This document shows positions 21,132-32,218 of a stretch of DNA of 64,000 nt, in pieces. The notes beneath the pieces are model-generated. The model was not told the DNA's origin and made no database searches. It worked only from the letters and a program-made list of their open reading frames with translations. The stretch spans positions 19,279,139 through 19,343,138 of the forward strand of contig OY755180.1 of assembly GCA_963576735.1 (NCBI GenBank). Reading direction: 5' to 3'. This stretch comes from Bedellia somnulentella (lineage: Eukaryota > Arthropoda > Insecta > Lepidoptera > Bedelliidae). The position numbers were made by a program, and so were the translations under genes. How positions within the stretch are numbered: position 1 is the stretch's first letter; every line of letters begins with the position of its first letter.

Positions 21132-24100
21132 TCACTTTACGAAATTGTTGTCGCTGTTATTGTTTGCCACAACGACTGGCCTTAAACGGTTAGCGTGGAC
21201 TAATTGATTTTTACCTGATTTCCTTATTACATAATTATGGTTAAAACCGACCCTGACAATCTGGAAGGGGCCTTCCCACTTCGCGTCTAGATTGTTGGGA
21301 TTCGGTATTCGCAACATGACTTTATCGTTCAGATGGAAATCGGCAATGTTTTTAATATTACTATCGTATCTTGTTTTTGCTTTCTCTTTCATATAGTCTA
21401 CATTTTCGCGGGCTAGGTCTCTTGAGATTTTAATTCGTTCTAATAAGTCTTTGAGGTAGTCGGCGGAGGTGTACTCATTAATATCCTTTATGTTATACAA
21501 GTTTCTTGGTTTGTAACCAAAAAGTAATTCGTGAGGTGTAAACCCAGTAGATTGGTTAGTGGAAGTGTTATGGACCATGATAGCGAGAGGTATGATTTGA
21601 TCCCAATTATAATTCTTTCGATTGTGATACATTCTAATATGATCTCGTAATACTGCGTGGAATCTTTCAAGAGCTCCGTTAGTTTGAGGGTGGTATGCTG
21701 TACTAAGGGTATGGTTACAATTCAATATTTTCATTAAGTCTTTAATTAATGAGTTTACAAATTCTCCACCTCTATCAGAATGGAATCTCTTAGGAACACC
21801 AAAGTGTTGGCAAAATTTAAGTAATCCTATTGCGATTGAGCTTGGTTGCTTGTCTGGAATGGGATATGCTTGAACGAATCTAGTTAGATCGTCTTGAAGA
21901 GTTAAAATATATTTATTTTGATCTTTGGTTATATCGGAATATGATACGAGATCTATAGTGACTCGTTCGAAGGGTTCAGTGGGGGCTGAAGTGATAACCA
22001 TTGGGGCTTTGTAAGTTTTTCTTTGAACTTTATTCCTTTGACATGTGTTACAATTTTCGACATATGTTTTTATTTGTTCACACATGCCTTTCCAAAAATA
22101 AAGATCTCTTATCTTTTTTGTTGTTTCGACTATTCCTCTATGACCTGCGAGGGGATCGTCATGAAATTGTTTCAAGATATTTGGAATGTCATCAGATGCG
22201 GGGGTTGTTACTTTATTTTCACATATGGTGATTTCACAGCCATAATAATCAGCCAGATAAGAAGTTATGTGAAGCTGTTCGTTTCCTTGCATTTTGCAAG
22301 TTTTATCATTTTTTAGGCAAGGGACATAAAGAGATTTAATATCGTTATTTTGGAGACAGTGTAATAGGGATTTGAAATAGCATTCTGAGTTCCATGGGTC
22401 GAAGTGAGTGGGTCTTGTATAAGAAAATATAATATTCTGATTAAAGTGAGATGTTAGAGAATCGAATTCGTATAGGTTTTTGTTTCTATCGAGAAATGGT
22501 TTCGGTTGGGAACATATAGCTAATGCTTGTTTATATAAATCGTTACTTTCGGATAGAGAACAAGATACCGGAATATAAATATCTTTGTGACGAGTATCTA
22601 ACAATTGATCAGGAGAGAATTTAATGTTTTTTGGATCAAAGTTATCTAATGAAAGGGAAACGAAGTATTCGTAGTTTATTTGTAAATAGTCGTCGCTTTG
22701 TTGGTTTTGAGAGGTGCTAGGAATGGCATTAGTATGAAGAATGGTATTTTGTGGAGGTCTAGAAAGTGCGTCAGCGTTTGTATTATTTTTTCCAGCTTTA
22801 TGAACGATTTGATAATCGTATGCTTCTAGTTTGAGACGCCAGCGAGCTAAGCGACTGCCGGGGTCTTTGATTGAGAACAACCATATGAGTGGTTTGTGGT
22901 CGGTGACGACCGTGAATCTTCTGCCAAATAGATAAGGACGGTAATGTTTTACTGCTTCGACTATTGCAAGGAGTTCGCGTTCGATTGCGGAGTAATTAGT
23001 TTCAGCTTTATTAAGAGTACGGGAGTAGTATGCGATTGGTAAATCTTTACCTATTTCACCTTGTGAGAGAACAGCGCCTATAGCATATAGTGAGGCATCT
23101 TTTGTGAGGACAAATTCCTTCTCGAAGTTGGGGTATTGTAAGATCGGTGGGTTTGTTAAAAGTTTTTTACTCTCTTCGAAACAGTCTTGGTGAATCTTGG
23201 ACCATATAAAAGGTACATCCTTTTTAAGGAGAAGAGTTAGGGGTTTCGTAATATTGCTAAAGTTTGGGATAAATCTGCGATAGTAACCTGTAAGGCCAAG
23301 GAAAGATTTAATATCTTTACAATTTTTCGGTGTAGGGAAATTGATCACAGCTGATATTTTATCTGGGTTTGGTTTAACGCCTTCACTAGTTATGATATGA
23401 CCAAGATAAGCGACTTCATGCCGCATGAATTCACATTTGTCTGGTTGGATTTTTAATTGGAATTTTCTAAGACGACTGAAAATTTCACGGAGTTTTTCTT
23501 CATGCTCTTGAATGCTAGATGCAAAGCACACTATGTCATCTAAATACACAAAGCACCGTTCTCCTTGTAAACCGTAGAGCACAGAGTCCATAACTCTTTG
23601 AAATGTTGCAGGAGCATTTTTGAGGCAAAAGGGCATTCGTTTGAATTCAAAATGCCCGTACGGAGTGTTGAATGCTGTCTTCGAAATGTCAGAGGGATTA
23701 ACTTCTAATTGATGGAAGCCTGACGCCAAATCGAGCGTAGAAAAGTACTTTGAATGACCTAGTTTATCTAAGATGTCCGTAATATTTGGTAATGGGTAGC
23801 TATCCCCGATAGTAATGTCATTAAGTTTGCGATAATCGATGACTAGACGCCATTTTTGTTTACCGGATGCGTCTAATTTCTTCGGGACGACCCATATAGG
23901 ACTACTCCACGGAGAAGAGCTAGGCTGTATTATATTTTGTTCGAGCATTTTATTAACCTGAGTTTTTACTTCTTCTTCATGGACTTTTGGGAAGCGGTAT
24001 GTTTTCGAGTGAATTGGGATTTGAGAAGTTGTAGGTATTGAGTGTTTGGTGTGATTACTAAACGATAGTGGATCACCTTCTACATAGAATATATCTGAGA

Positions 24101-24869
24101 ATTCTTCTACAATTCTCATTAGAGAGGATTTTTCTTCCGAGTTCAAATGTTCGTTCCTTATAAGATTTGAAACTACATTTTTCCTATTGGGATTTGAAGC
24201 AATTGGATTCGCATTACTACTTTCGGTAATGTTATAGTAATTTATTTGTGCCGTATTTAAAATAAATGGAGTGGCTTCCATTATTGGAGTATCTATTGTT
24301 ACATCGTTGTCGGTTATATTGAGGCAGGTTATTAAAAATGTATTATTTCGAACCTCAACTAATGATTCAGGTATAAGGATGCCTTCTGCTAGGCTTTGTT
24401 TTTTTATGAGTGCGGTTCCCGAGTCCATTGTGTTTGTATTGCACATTATTACTGTTTCCGATCGGCTATTCAGACTGTGTTCTAAGGTTGAGCAATTGTG
24501 TTCATTTAAGTAGTGCAACCGATAAGTTTTATCTTTAATGTGCATAGTTTTTGATTTAATGTATAACTTGGTATTGAAATAGGATAGAAAATCATTACCT
24601 AGAATTCCGTCTGCTTTTATATTAATATCCGCAACGTGGAATTTGAATTGTGGGAAATTATCTAAAGATATTTTGGCTGTTCCGTAGCTCCTAATTGAGT
24701 TTTGTCCTGAAGATATACCCATAATGGATATGATTTCGGAGTTATCAATTTTAGAGGACCCTATTTTGTTTTTTTGCATAACAGAAATAGCGGCGCCTGT
24801 GTCTACGAGTAGCGTTACTGGTTGTCCGTCTATGTGGAGAGTACAGTGCAATAAATTTTCGGGAGGCAC
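21132..24869 (-). CDS. pol: Unit C Pol
   Basis: 1245-residue frame, open, and nearly identical to unit B. It shares the Gly-to-Cys change in RT (codon first base at 23627) and in addition has Lys for Thr next to the RNase H catalytic Asp (TKDAS in place of TTDAS, near 23101). Two changes at or beside conserved motifs make it very probably inactive. Confidence 0.93.
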   Translation of the reverse strand: MPPENLLHCTLHIDGQPVTLLVDTGAAISVMQKNKIGSSKIDNSEIISIMGISSGQNSIRSYGTAKISLDNFPQFKFHVADINIKADGILGNDFLSYFNTKLYIKSKTMHIKDKTYRLHYLNEHNCSTLEHSLNSRSETVIMCNTNTMDSGTALIKKQSLAEGILIPESLVEVRNNTFLITCLNITDNDVTIDTPIMEATPFILNTAQINYYNITESSNANPIASNPNRKNVVSNLIRNEHLNSEEKSSLMRIVEEFSDIFYVEGDPLSFSNHTKHSIPTTSQIPIHSKTYRFPKVHEEEVKTQVNKMLEQNIIQPSSSPWSSPIWVVPKKLDASGKQKWRLVIDYRKLNDITIGDSYPLPNITDILDKLGHSKYFSTLDLASGFHQLEVNPSDISKTAFNTPYGHFEFKRMPFCLKNAPATFQRVMDSVLYGLQGERCFVYLDDIVCFASSIQEHEEKLREIFSRLRKFQLKIQPDKCEFMRHEVAYLGHIITSEGVKPNPDKISAVINFPTPKNCKDIKSFLGLTGYYRRFIPNFSNITKPLTLLLKKDVPFIWSKIHQDCFEESKKLLTNPPILQYPNFEKEFVLTKDASLYAIGAVLSQGEIGKDLPIAYYSRTLNKAETNYSAIERELLAIVEAVKHYRPYLFGRRFTVVTDHKPLIWLFSIKDPGSRLARWRLKLEAYDYQIVHKAGKNNTNADALSRPPQNTILHTNAIPSTSQNQQSDDYLQINYEYFVSLSLDNFDPKNIKFSPDQLLDTRHKDIYIPVSCSLSESNDLYKQALAICSQPKPFLDRNKNLYEFDSLTSHFNQNIIFSYTRPTHFDPWNSECYFKSLLHCLQNNDIKSLYVPCLKNDKTCKMQGNEQLHITSYLADYYGCEITICENKVTTPASDDIPNILKQFHDDPLAGHRGIVETTKKIRDLYFWKGMCEQIKTYVENCNTCQRNKVQRKTYKAPMVITSAPTEPFERVTIDLVSYSDITKDQNKYILTLQDDLTRFVQAYPIPDKQPSSIAIGLLKFCQHFGVPKRFHSDRGGEFVNSLIKDLMKILNCNHTLSTAYHPQTNGALERFHAVLRDHIRMYHNRKNYNWDQIIPLAIMVHNTSTNQSTGFTPHELLFGYKPRNLYNIKDINEYTSADYLKDLLERIKISRDLARENVDYMKEKAKTRYDSNIKNIADFHLNDKVMLRIPNPNNLDAKWEGPFQIVRVGFNHNYVIRKSGKNQLVHANRLRPVVVANNNSDNNFVK

Positions 24870-24991
24870 GTTTTCTATTAAAGATATTGTATATTCCGTT
24901 AGTTTAATTTCGGGTGTTTTATTTATTTTCTTAGTTTTAGAACGGCATTTTTTTATTTTGCGTTGTTTGTTTGATTTAGTATTTGTTTTTT

Positions 24992-25190
24992 GAGACGATT
25001 GAGTCGATTGAGACGATTGAGTCGATTGAGTCGATTGAGACGATTGAGACGATTGAGACGATTGAGACGATTGAGACGATTGAGACGATTGAGGCGATTG
25101 AGACGATTGAGTCGATTGAGACGATTGAGGCGATTGAGACGATTGAGGCGATTGAGACGATTGAGGCGATTGAGACGATTGAGTCGATTG
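24992..25190 (-). repeat. Unit C 9-bp coding minisatellite, expanded (22 repeats)
   Basis: Eight more 9-bp repeats (72 bp) than A and B, with an added block alternating the two commonest variants. The expansion keeps both gag and pol frames. It explains the 8170-bp gag-to-gag distance here. Confidence 0.87.
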
Positions 25191-25219
25191 GTGGTTCGTT
25201 TGCGTACTTGCATCTGCTT

Positions 25220-26173
25220 TTAATTTAATTGGAGGTGGTTTAACTCCTCCACAGGGAATGAGCTGTTTGTCTCGGCCGTGGAATCGCTCGTGTTCCCGAC
25301 CTCGGATAAGTTTAAATTATTTGCTCTTGCAGTTGATTGGTTGTTTGGCTGCATCGAGTTTCTATATGCCCTTTTTCGGCATTCGCTAATGAGATGCCCC
25401 ATATTTTTGCAGTAACTACATATTTTTGTGGGGAAATTCCCATTAGATTGATTGTGTACTGGGACTTGAAGCCTAGAGTTTGTTGATGAATTATTGGGTA
25501 CTGAGGGCCTGTAATTTGATTTGAATGGTGGTCTCAGCCCGGTATTAATTGAAATCGGTCGGTTTGTTTTGAAAAGTGATTGCCTAGCACCGTTCATCTT
25601 TCGTATCTTATCCTCTTGGATAGCAAAATTAGCGGCATCTGACAAGTTCGAAAAGTCCCTAGTTCTTAACATAGTGCCGATATCGGAACTGAGTCCGTTT
25701 ACAAAAACATTAAGGGCGGTTTCTTCCGTAGAAGCTTTACGACCGGCTAACGTTGCATCGTTTATTTCGCCTGCGAGCTTCTCAATTATTTTAGACCTAC
25801 ATAGGTCGACGCGGTGGAAATAATCGGTGATTGATTCCGCCGGTTTTTGGAACATACTCTGTAGTTCTATGCTAATATGTGAGATGGTTTTCACATTAGA
25901 GAATCTACTAATTAAGAATTGCTTTAGAATGTCCCAGTTTTCAAAAGTTCGAATATGTACATCGGAAGCATTATGCCCTATAATTTTATTTAAAGTAAGT
26001 ACTAGCAGTATTTCCTTTTTATCTTCGCTTGCTAAGGAAAACGCCGTGTCACAAGATCGAACAAATCTATAGATTTGTTCCGGGTTAGAAGTATCGAAAG
26101 TGGGAATTAATTGAGTTAAGGTTCCCAAATCGAAATTGGACATGAATAGTTTTGATTCGTTAGAGTTCGGCAT
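25220..26173 (-). CDS. gag: Unit C Gag
   Basis: 317 residues, same translation as A and B. Slippery GTTAAAC at 25244-25238. ATG at 26173. Confidence 0.93.
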   Translation of the reverse strand: MPNSNESKLFMSNFDLGTLTQLIPTFDTSNPEQIYRFVRSCDTAFSLASEDKKEILLVLTLNKIIGHNASDVHIRTFENWDILKQFLISRFSNVKTISHISIELQSMFQKPAESITDYFHRVDLCRSKIIEKLAGEINDATLAGRKASTEETALNVFVNGLSSDIGTMLRTRDFSNLSDAANFAIQEDKIRKMNGARQSLFKTNRPISINTGLRPPFKSNYRPSVPNNSSTNSRLQVPVHNQSNGNFPTKICSYCKNMGHLISECRKRAYRNSMQPNNQSTARANNLNLSEVGNTSDSTAETNSSFPVEELNHLQLN

Positions 26174-26318
26174 TGTTATTAATTTAAATGAGGCTGTTGA
26201 AAATAGGAATTAAAGGATGTGTAACAAAAAAAAATATATAAATATATAGAGATTTAGTAGATTTTGATAAATATATTAAAACGTTGGAAGGATTAGGAAT
26301 AGAGCAAACTTTACTCAC

Positions 26319-26344
26319 CAGAGCACCAACATGGAAAAAAACAT
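26319..26344 (-). CDS. env: Unit C env first coding exon (putative)
   Basis: ATG at 26344 and donor GTGAGT directly below 26319; 26 nt as in the other units. Its partner is the main exon at 18927-20817. Confidence 0.6.
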
Positions 26345-26484
26345 AGTCACGAAAGTAGCAGGTTCGGCAGCTCCTCTTGAAGTCCCAGGGACACCGTTAA
26401 TTATTAATTTTAATCAACGTTACGAAGCTGACTTTACTTCACTTTACTTGCAAAGATGCTTTATCCTACCGACTGCGCCAAATT

Positions 26485-26951
26485 TGTTAGGTGGTCAGTG
26501 GTGAACAAGTCTTTTTAAAAAGATATATTTATTTAAAGTTACAAAGTTACACTTATGAAATAGAATTAAGATATAGAAATAGACTTAGAAATAACGATAC
26601 AGTGAGTCTACGTTGAAGTAAGAATTAGAAGTGACATGAGAGGGTGTTGTATGACTATTTATATTGGTTGGGCGAGAAGGGATAGCGTGGGTTGTGAGTT
26701 TGTGGACAAAGGATCGTTAAGAGATTGATATATTGAGGGATGTCACTAGGGGGTGGCATGTTTATGATGGACAGATGGTTTGAATGTTTTTTGGAAAAGA
26801 TTGACAAACGCTTTTAATGGGGTTGATTTCAAGAACTTGGGAGGGAAAGGTGGAATAGTACAAAAAAGCTAAACATTAAGAGTTGACACAAATGGGTATT
26901 TACGACTAACTTAGTATGATAGCAAAAAGTTAACATAGAAATAGGGTTGAC
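26485..26951 (-). repeat. Truncated LTR between units D and C
   Basis: Only the 3' 467 bp of the LTR remain. A 1123-bp deletion (equivalent to 10683-11805 of unit B) removed the U3 end with its TATA-like box, the polypurine tract and the 3' half of unit D's env; the junction is at 26951/26952. As the 5' LTR of unit C it should lack its own promoter. Confidence 0.9.
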
Positions 26952-27865
26952 TAAAGTTTTCGTTTCTTACAAGGGGAAAGTTTATTACAAAGACTAATTT
27001 GTTTTTGTAAATATAAGACGTAATGCTTGACGATTCTATGATTTCGTGAATATTTTGAATCGTAGGAGGTGCAACTAAGTTGAGTTCATTTCTTGAATGG
27101 GCACTAGTAAGCAATTCTTTGTAAATTTGTTCCGTAGATATTATTGAGGGATGAACGGTTCCGGATTTAGCAAATAAAATACTTGTGAGAATGTCATTAA
27201 TTTCTTGTTCGAGGCTAATTACCGATTTTAATAATTGTATGGAAATTGTAGAAATTTCTTCTGTTGCTTGCAAGTTAAATATAGCCGTGTTCGTTCGATT
27301 TATGTGATTGTTAAGTTGTATCATGTTACGATTGATGATACCTTCATCGAAATTAATTTTTGACATTGTTTCGTTAAAATTAGAGACAGTTGACGTAATG
27401 ACTTGGAGTTGTTGCTTTAAAAGTTTATGGGTATCTAATTCTTGTTTTTCTAACAAGCTTATACATTCGTCATAGTACTTTGCATCTTTGGCATCGGGTG
27501 TTCCGATTAGCCATTTAAGGATGGTGCTGAGTCCATCTAGGATTTCGCGTTTAGAGCGACGAACAGTATAAAATTGTAATTCCGATAAGCGAGATTCAAT
27601 TTTATCGAGATTTATTTTTAGGAATGATTTAGTCGTATGTACATTTGAAATCGAGGTATGGTTGTATGTTAACGCGTTATATGTATTTGAGAGATGATCT
27701 AGAGCCTTTTTGGCTTTAAAAACTGGGTCGAGGTCTTTGTAGACAACGAGTTTCCAGGAGCCTTGGGTAATAAGGATATTCCCTTCCTCTTCATAGTATA
27801 GAGAGGATTTTGAGGGAATTTTTTGGATAAGAGGTTCTCCAGCAACTGACAATGTTGTGAAGTAC
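26911..27865 (-). pseudogene. env: Unit D env, truncated by deletion and fused to LTR
   Basis: The N-terminal half (about 300 residues from TTG 27852, including the RRSKR cleavage site and fusion-peptide-like stretch) is kept. At 26952 the frame crosses the deletion junction, adds about 14 residues from LTR sequence and stops at 26911. The cysteine-rich region and membrane anchor are missing, so any product could not be anchored. One substitution (Lys for Glu) is visible in the remaining part. Confidence 0.9.
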
Positions 27866-27893
27866 CTGTAAGTTAAATATTATCGCTTATTAT

Positions 27894-28124
27894 CTAAGAA
27901 AAAGTTTTTAAATTGTTGATTAATAGTTTTATTCCTATATATAACTTATAGATTAAGATATAGAAGATTAATTTTTTAAGAGAACATATTATAAAGCTAA
28001 CATATGGATTATTTATTAGGGTTTCCATGTTATACGCTATAGAATTAGTAGAATTAGTATTATTAATAGAATAAGAACTAAAATTATTAGAGCTAGGATT
28101 AGGATATGCAAGGGTTAGCTGCAT
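27894..28124 (-). CDS. Unit D small putative membrane protein
   Basis: 76 residues, with a Tyr in the Ser/Asn-rich part and Lys for Ile in the hydrophobic segment, which weakens the membrane helix. ATG at 28124. Confidence 0.4.
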   Translation of the reverse strand: MQLTLAYPNPSSNNFSSYSINNTNSTNSIAYNMETLINNPYVSFIICSLKKLIFYILIYKLYIGIKLLINNLKTFS

Positions 28125-28179
28125 TTCCCTGAAATAAAAATAGATTTTAGCTGAAACCGATATTAAAATTAATTTGGTT

Positions 28180-31100
28180 TCACTTTACAAAATTGTTGTC
28201 GCTGTTATTGTTTGCCACAACGACTGGCCTTAAACGGTTAGCGTGGACTAATTGATTTTTACCTGATTTCCTTATTACATAATTATGGTTAAAACCGACC
28301 CTGACAATCTGGAAGGGGCCTTCCCACTTCGCGTCTAGATTGTTGGGATTCGGTATTCGCAACATGACTTTATCATTCAAATGGAAATCGGCAATGTTTT
28401 TAATATTACTATCGTATCTTGTTTTTGCTTTCTCTTTCATAGAGTCTACATTTTCGCGGGCTAGGTCTCTTGAGATTTTAATTCGTTCTAATAAGTCTTT
28501 GAGGTAATCGGCGGAGGTGTACTCATTAATATCCTTTATGTTATACAAGTTTCTTGGTTTGTAACCAAAAAGTAATTCGTGAGGTGTAAACCCAGTAGAT
28601 TGGTTAGTGGAAGTGTTATGGACCATGATAGCGAGAGGTATGATTTGATCCCAATTATAATTCTTTCGATTGTGATACATTCTAATATGATCTCGTAATA
28701 CTGCGTGGAATCTTTCAAGAGCTCCGTTAGTTTGAGGGTGGTATGCTGTACTAAGGGTATGGTTACAATTCAATATTTTCATTAAGTCTTTAATTAATGA
28801 GTTTACAAATTCTCCACCTCTATCAGAATGGAATCTCTTAGGAACACCAAAGTGTTGGCAAAATTTAAGTAATCCTATTGCGATTGAGCTTGGTTGCTTG
28901 TCTGGAATGGGATATGCTTGAACGAATCTAGTTAGATCGTCTTGAAGAGTTAAAATATATTTATTTTGATCTTTGGTTATATCGGAATATGATACGAGAT
29001 CTATAGTGACTCGTTCGAAGGGTTCAGTGGGGGCTGAAGTGATAACCATTGGGGCTTTGTAAGTTTTTCTTTGAACTTTATTCCTTTGACATGTGTTACA
29101 ATTTTCGACATATGTTTTTATTTGTTCACACATGCCTTTCCAAAAATAAAGATCTCTTATCTTTTTTGTTGTTTCGACTATTCCTCTATGACCTGCGAGG
29201 GGATCGTCATGAAATTGTTTCAAGATATTTGGAATGTCATCAGATGCGGGGGTCGTTACTTTATTTTCACATATGGTGATTTCACAGCCATAATAATCAG
29301 CCAGATAAGAAGTTATGTGAAGCTGTTCGTTTCCTTGCATTTTGCAAGTTTTATCATTTTTTAGGCAAGGGACATAAAGAGATTTAATATCGTTATTTTG
29401 GAGACAGTGTAATAGGGATTTGAAATAGCATTCTGAGTTCCATGGGTCGAAGTGAGTGGGTCTTGTATAAGAAAATATAATATTCTGATTAAAGTGAGAT
29501 GTTAGAGAATCGAATTCGTATAGGTTTTTGTTTCTATCGAGAAATGGTTTCGGCTGGGAACATATAGCTAATGCTTGTTTATATAAATCGTTACTTTCGG
29601 ATAGAGAACAAGATACCGGAATATAAATATCTTTGTGACGAGTATCTAACAATTGATCAGGAGAGAATTTAATGTTTTTTGGATCAAAGTTATCTAATGA
29701 AAGGGAAACGAAGTATTCGTAGTTTATTTGTAAATAGTCGTCGCTTTGTTGGTTTTGAGAGGTGCTAGGAATGGCATTAGTATGAAGAATGGTATTTTGT
29801 GGAGGTCTAGAAAGTGCGTCAGCGTTTGTATTATTTTTTCCAGCTTTATGAACGATTTGATAATCGTATGCTTCTAGTTTGAGACGCCAGCGAGCTAAGC
29901 GACTGCCGGGGTCTTTGATTGAGAACAACCATATGAGTGGTTTGTGGTCGGTGACGACCGTGAATCTTCTGCCAAATAGATAAGGACGGTAATGTTTTAC
30001 TGCTTCGACTATTGCAAGGAGTTCGCGTTCGATTGCGGAGTAATTAGTTTCAGCTTTATTAAGAGTACGGGAGTAGTATGCGATTGGTAAATCTTTACCT
30101 ATTTCACCTTGTGAGAGAACAGCGCCTATAGCATATAGTGAGGCATCTGTTGTGAGGACAAATTCCTTCTCGAAGTTGGGGTATTGTAAGATCGGTGGGT
30201 TTGTTAAAAGTTTTTTACTCTCTTCGAAACAGTCTTGGTGAATCTTGGACCATATAAAAGGTACATCCTTTTTAAGGAGAAGAGTTAGGGGTTTCGTAAT
30301 ATTGCTAAAGTTTGGGATAAATCTGCGATAGTAACCTGTAAGGCCAAGGAAAGATTTAATATCTTTACAATTTTTCGGTGTAGGGAAATTGATCACAGCT
30401 GATATTTTATCTGGGTTTGGTTTAACGCCTTCACTAGTTATGATATGACCAAGATAAGCGACTTCATGCCGCATGAATTCACATTTGTCTGGTTGGATTT
30501 TTAATTGGAATTTTCTAAGACGACTGAAAATTTCACGGAGTTTTTCTTCATGCTCTTGAATGCTAGATGCAAAGCACACTATGTCATCTAAATACACAAA
30601 GCACCGTTCTCCTTGTAAACCGTAGAGCACAGAGTCCATAACTCTTTGAAATGTTGCAGGAGCATTTTTGAGGCCAAAGGGCATTCGTTTGAATTCAAAA
30701 TGCCCGTACGGAGTGTTGAATGCTGTCTTCGAAATGTCAGAGGGATTAACTTCTAATTGATGGAAGCCTGACGCCAAATCGAGCGTAGAAAAGTACTTTG
30801 AATGACCTAGTTTATCTAAGATGTCCGTAATATTTGGTAATGGGTAGCTATCCCCGATAGTAATGTCATTAAGTTTGCGATAATCGATGACTAGACGCCA
30901 TTTTTGTTTACCGGATGCGTCTAATTTCTTCGGGACGACCCATATAGGACTACTCCACGGAGAAGAGCTAGGCTGTATTATATTTTGTTCGAGCATTTTA
31001 TTAACCTGAGTTTTTACTTCTTCTTCATGGACTTTTGGGAAGCGGTATGTTTTCGAGTGAATTGGGATTTGAGAAGTTGTAGGTATTGAGTGTTTGGTGT

Positions 31101-31889
31101 GATTACTAAACGATAGTGGATCACCTTCTACATAGAATATATCTGAGAATTCTTCTACAATTCTCATTAGAGAGGATTTTTCTTCCGAGTTCAAATGTTC
31201 GTTCCTTATAAGATTTGAAACTACATTTTTCCTATTGGGATTTGAAGCAATTGGATTCGCATTACTACTTTCGGTAATGTTATAGTAATTTATTTGTGCC
31301 GTATTTAAAATAAATGGAGTGGCTTCCATTATTGGAGTATCTATTGTTACATCGTTGTCGGTTATATTGAGGCAGGTTATTAAAAATGTATTATTTCGAA
31401 CCTCAACTAATGATTCAGGTATAAGGATGCCTTCTGCTAGGCTTTGTTTTTTTATGAGTGCGGTTCCCGAGTCCATTGTGTTTGTATTGCACATTATTAC
31501 TGTTTCCGATCGGCTATTCAGACTGTGTTCTAAGGTTGAGCAATTGTGTTCATTTAAGTAGTGCAACCGATAAGTTTTATCTTTAATGTGCATAGTTTTT
31601 GATTTAATGTATAACTTGGTATTGAAATAGGATAGAAAATCATTACCTAGAATTCCGTCTGCTTTTATATTAATATCCGCAACGTGGAATTTGAATTGTG
31701 GGAAATTATCTAAAGATATTTTGGCTGTTCCGTAGCTCCTAATTGAGTTTTGTCCTGAAGATATACCCATAATGGATATGATTTCGGAGTTATCAATTTT
31801 AGAGGACCATATTTTGTTTTTTTGCATAACAGAAATAGCGGCGCCTGTGTCTACGAGTAGCGTTACTGGTTGTCCGTCTATGTGGAGAG
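28180..31889 (-). pseudogene. pol: Unit D pol, frameshifted at the front by a 5-bp duplication
   Basis: PR, RT, RNase H and INT are in one open frame, and RT keeps the ancestral Gly in MPFGLKNAP. An extra ACAGT at 31891-31900 (two copies where the other units have one) shifts the frame upstream of the protease, so the linker and Gag-Pol fusion no longer join to it. The first ATG, at 31827, lies after the protease DTGA, so an internal start would lose protease. Minor changes include Trp for Gly just after that ATG and Ser for Tyr in the integrase tail. Confidence 0.88.
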
Positions 31890-32044
31890 TACAGTACAGT
31901 GCAATAAATTTTCGGGAGGCACGTTTTCTATTAAAGATATTGTATATTCCGTTAGTTTAATTTCGGGTGTTTTATTTATTTTCTTAGTTTTAGAACGGCA
32001 TTTTTTTATTTTGCGTTGCTTGTTAGATTTAGTATTTGTTTTTT

Positions 32045-32189
32045 GAGACGATTGAGTCGATTGAGACGATTGAGTCGATTGAGACGATTGAGACGATTGA
32101 GGCGATTGAGACGATTGAGTCGATTGAGACGATTGAGACGATTGAGACGATTGAGGCGATTGAGGCGATTGAGACGATTGAGTCGATTG
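32045..32189 (-). repeat. Unit D 9-bp coding minisatellite (16 repeats)
   Basis: Two repeats more than A and B. The variant order is the same as in unit E, which groups D with E. Confidence 0.85.
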
Positions 32190-32218
32190 GTGGTTTGTTT
32201 GCGTACTTGCATCCGCTT

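Noticed and set aside
24983..25228. Plus-strand frames through the 9-bp repeats reading as Arg-Leu or Glu-Thr-Ile repeats (also at 32016-32227 and 40556-40767)
   Set aside because: They are antisense shadows of the gag-pol linker; any repeat of length divisible by three stays open in several frames.
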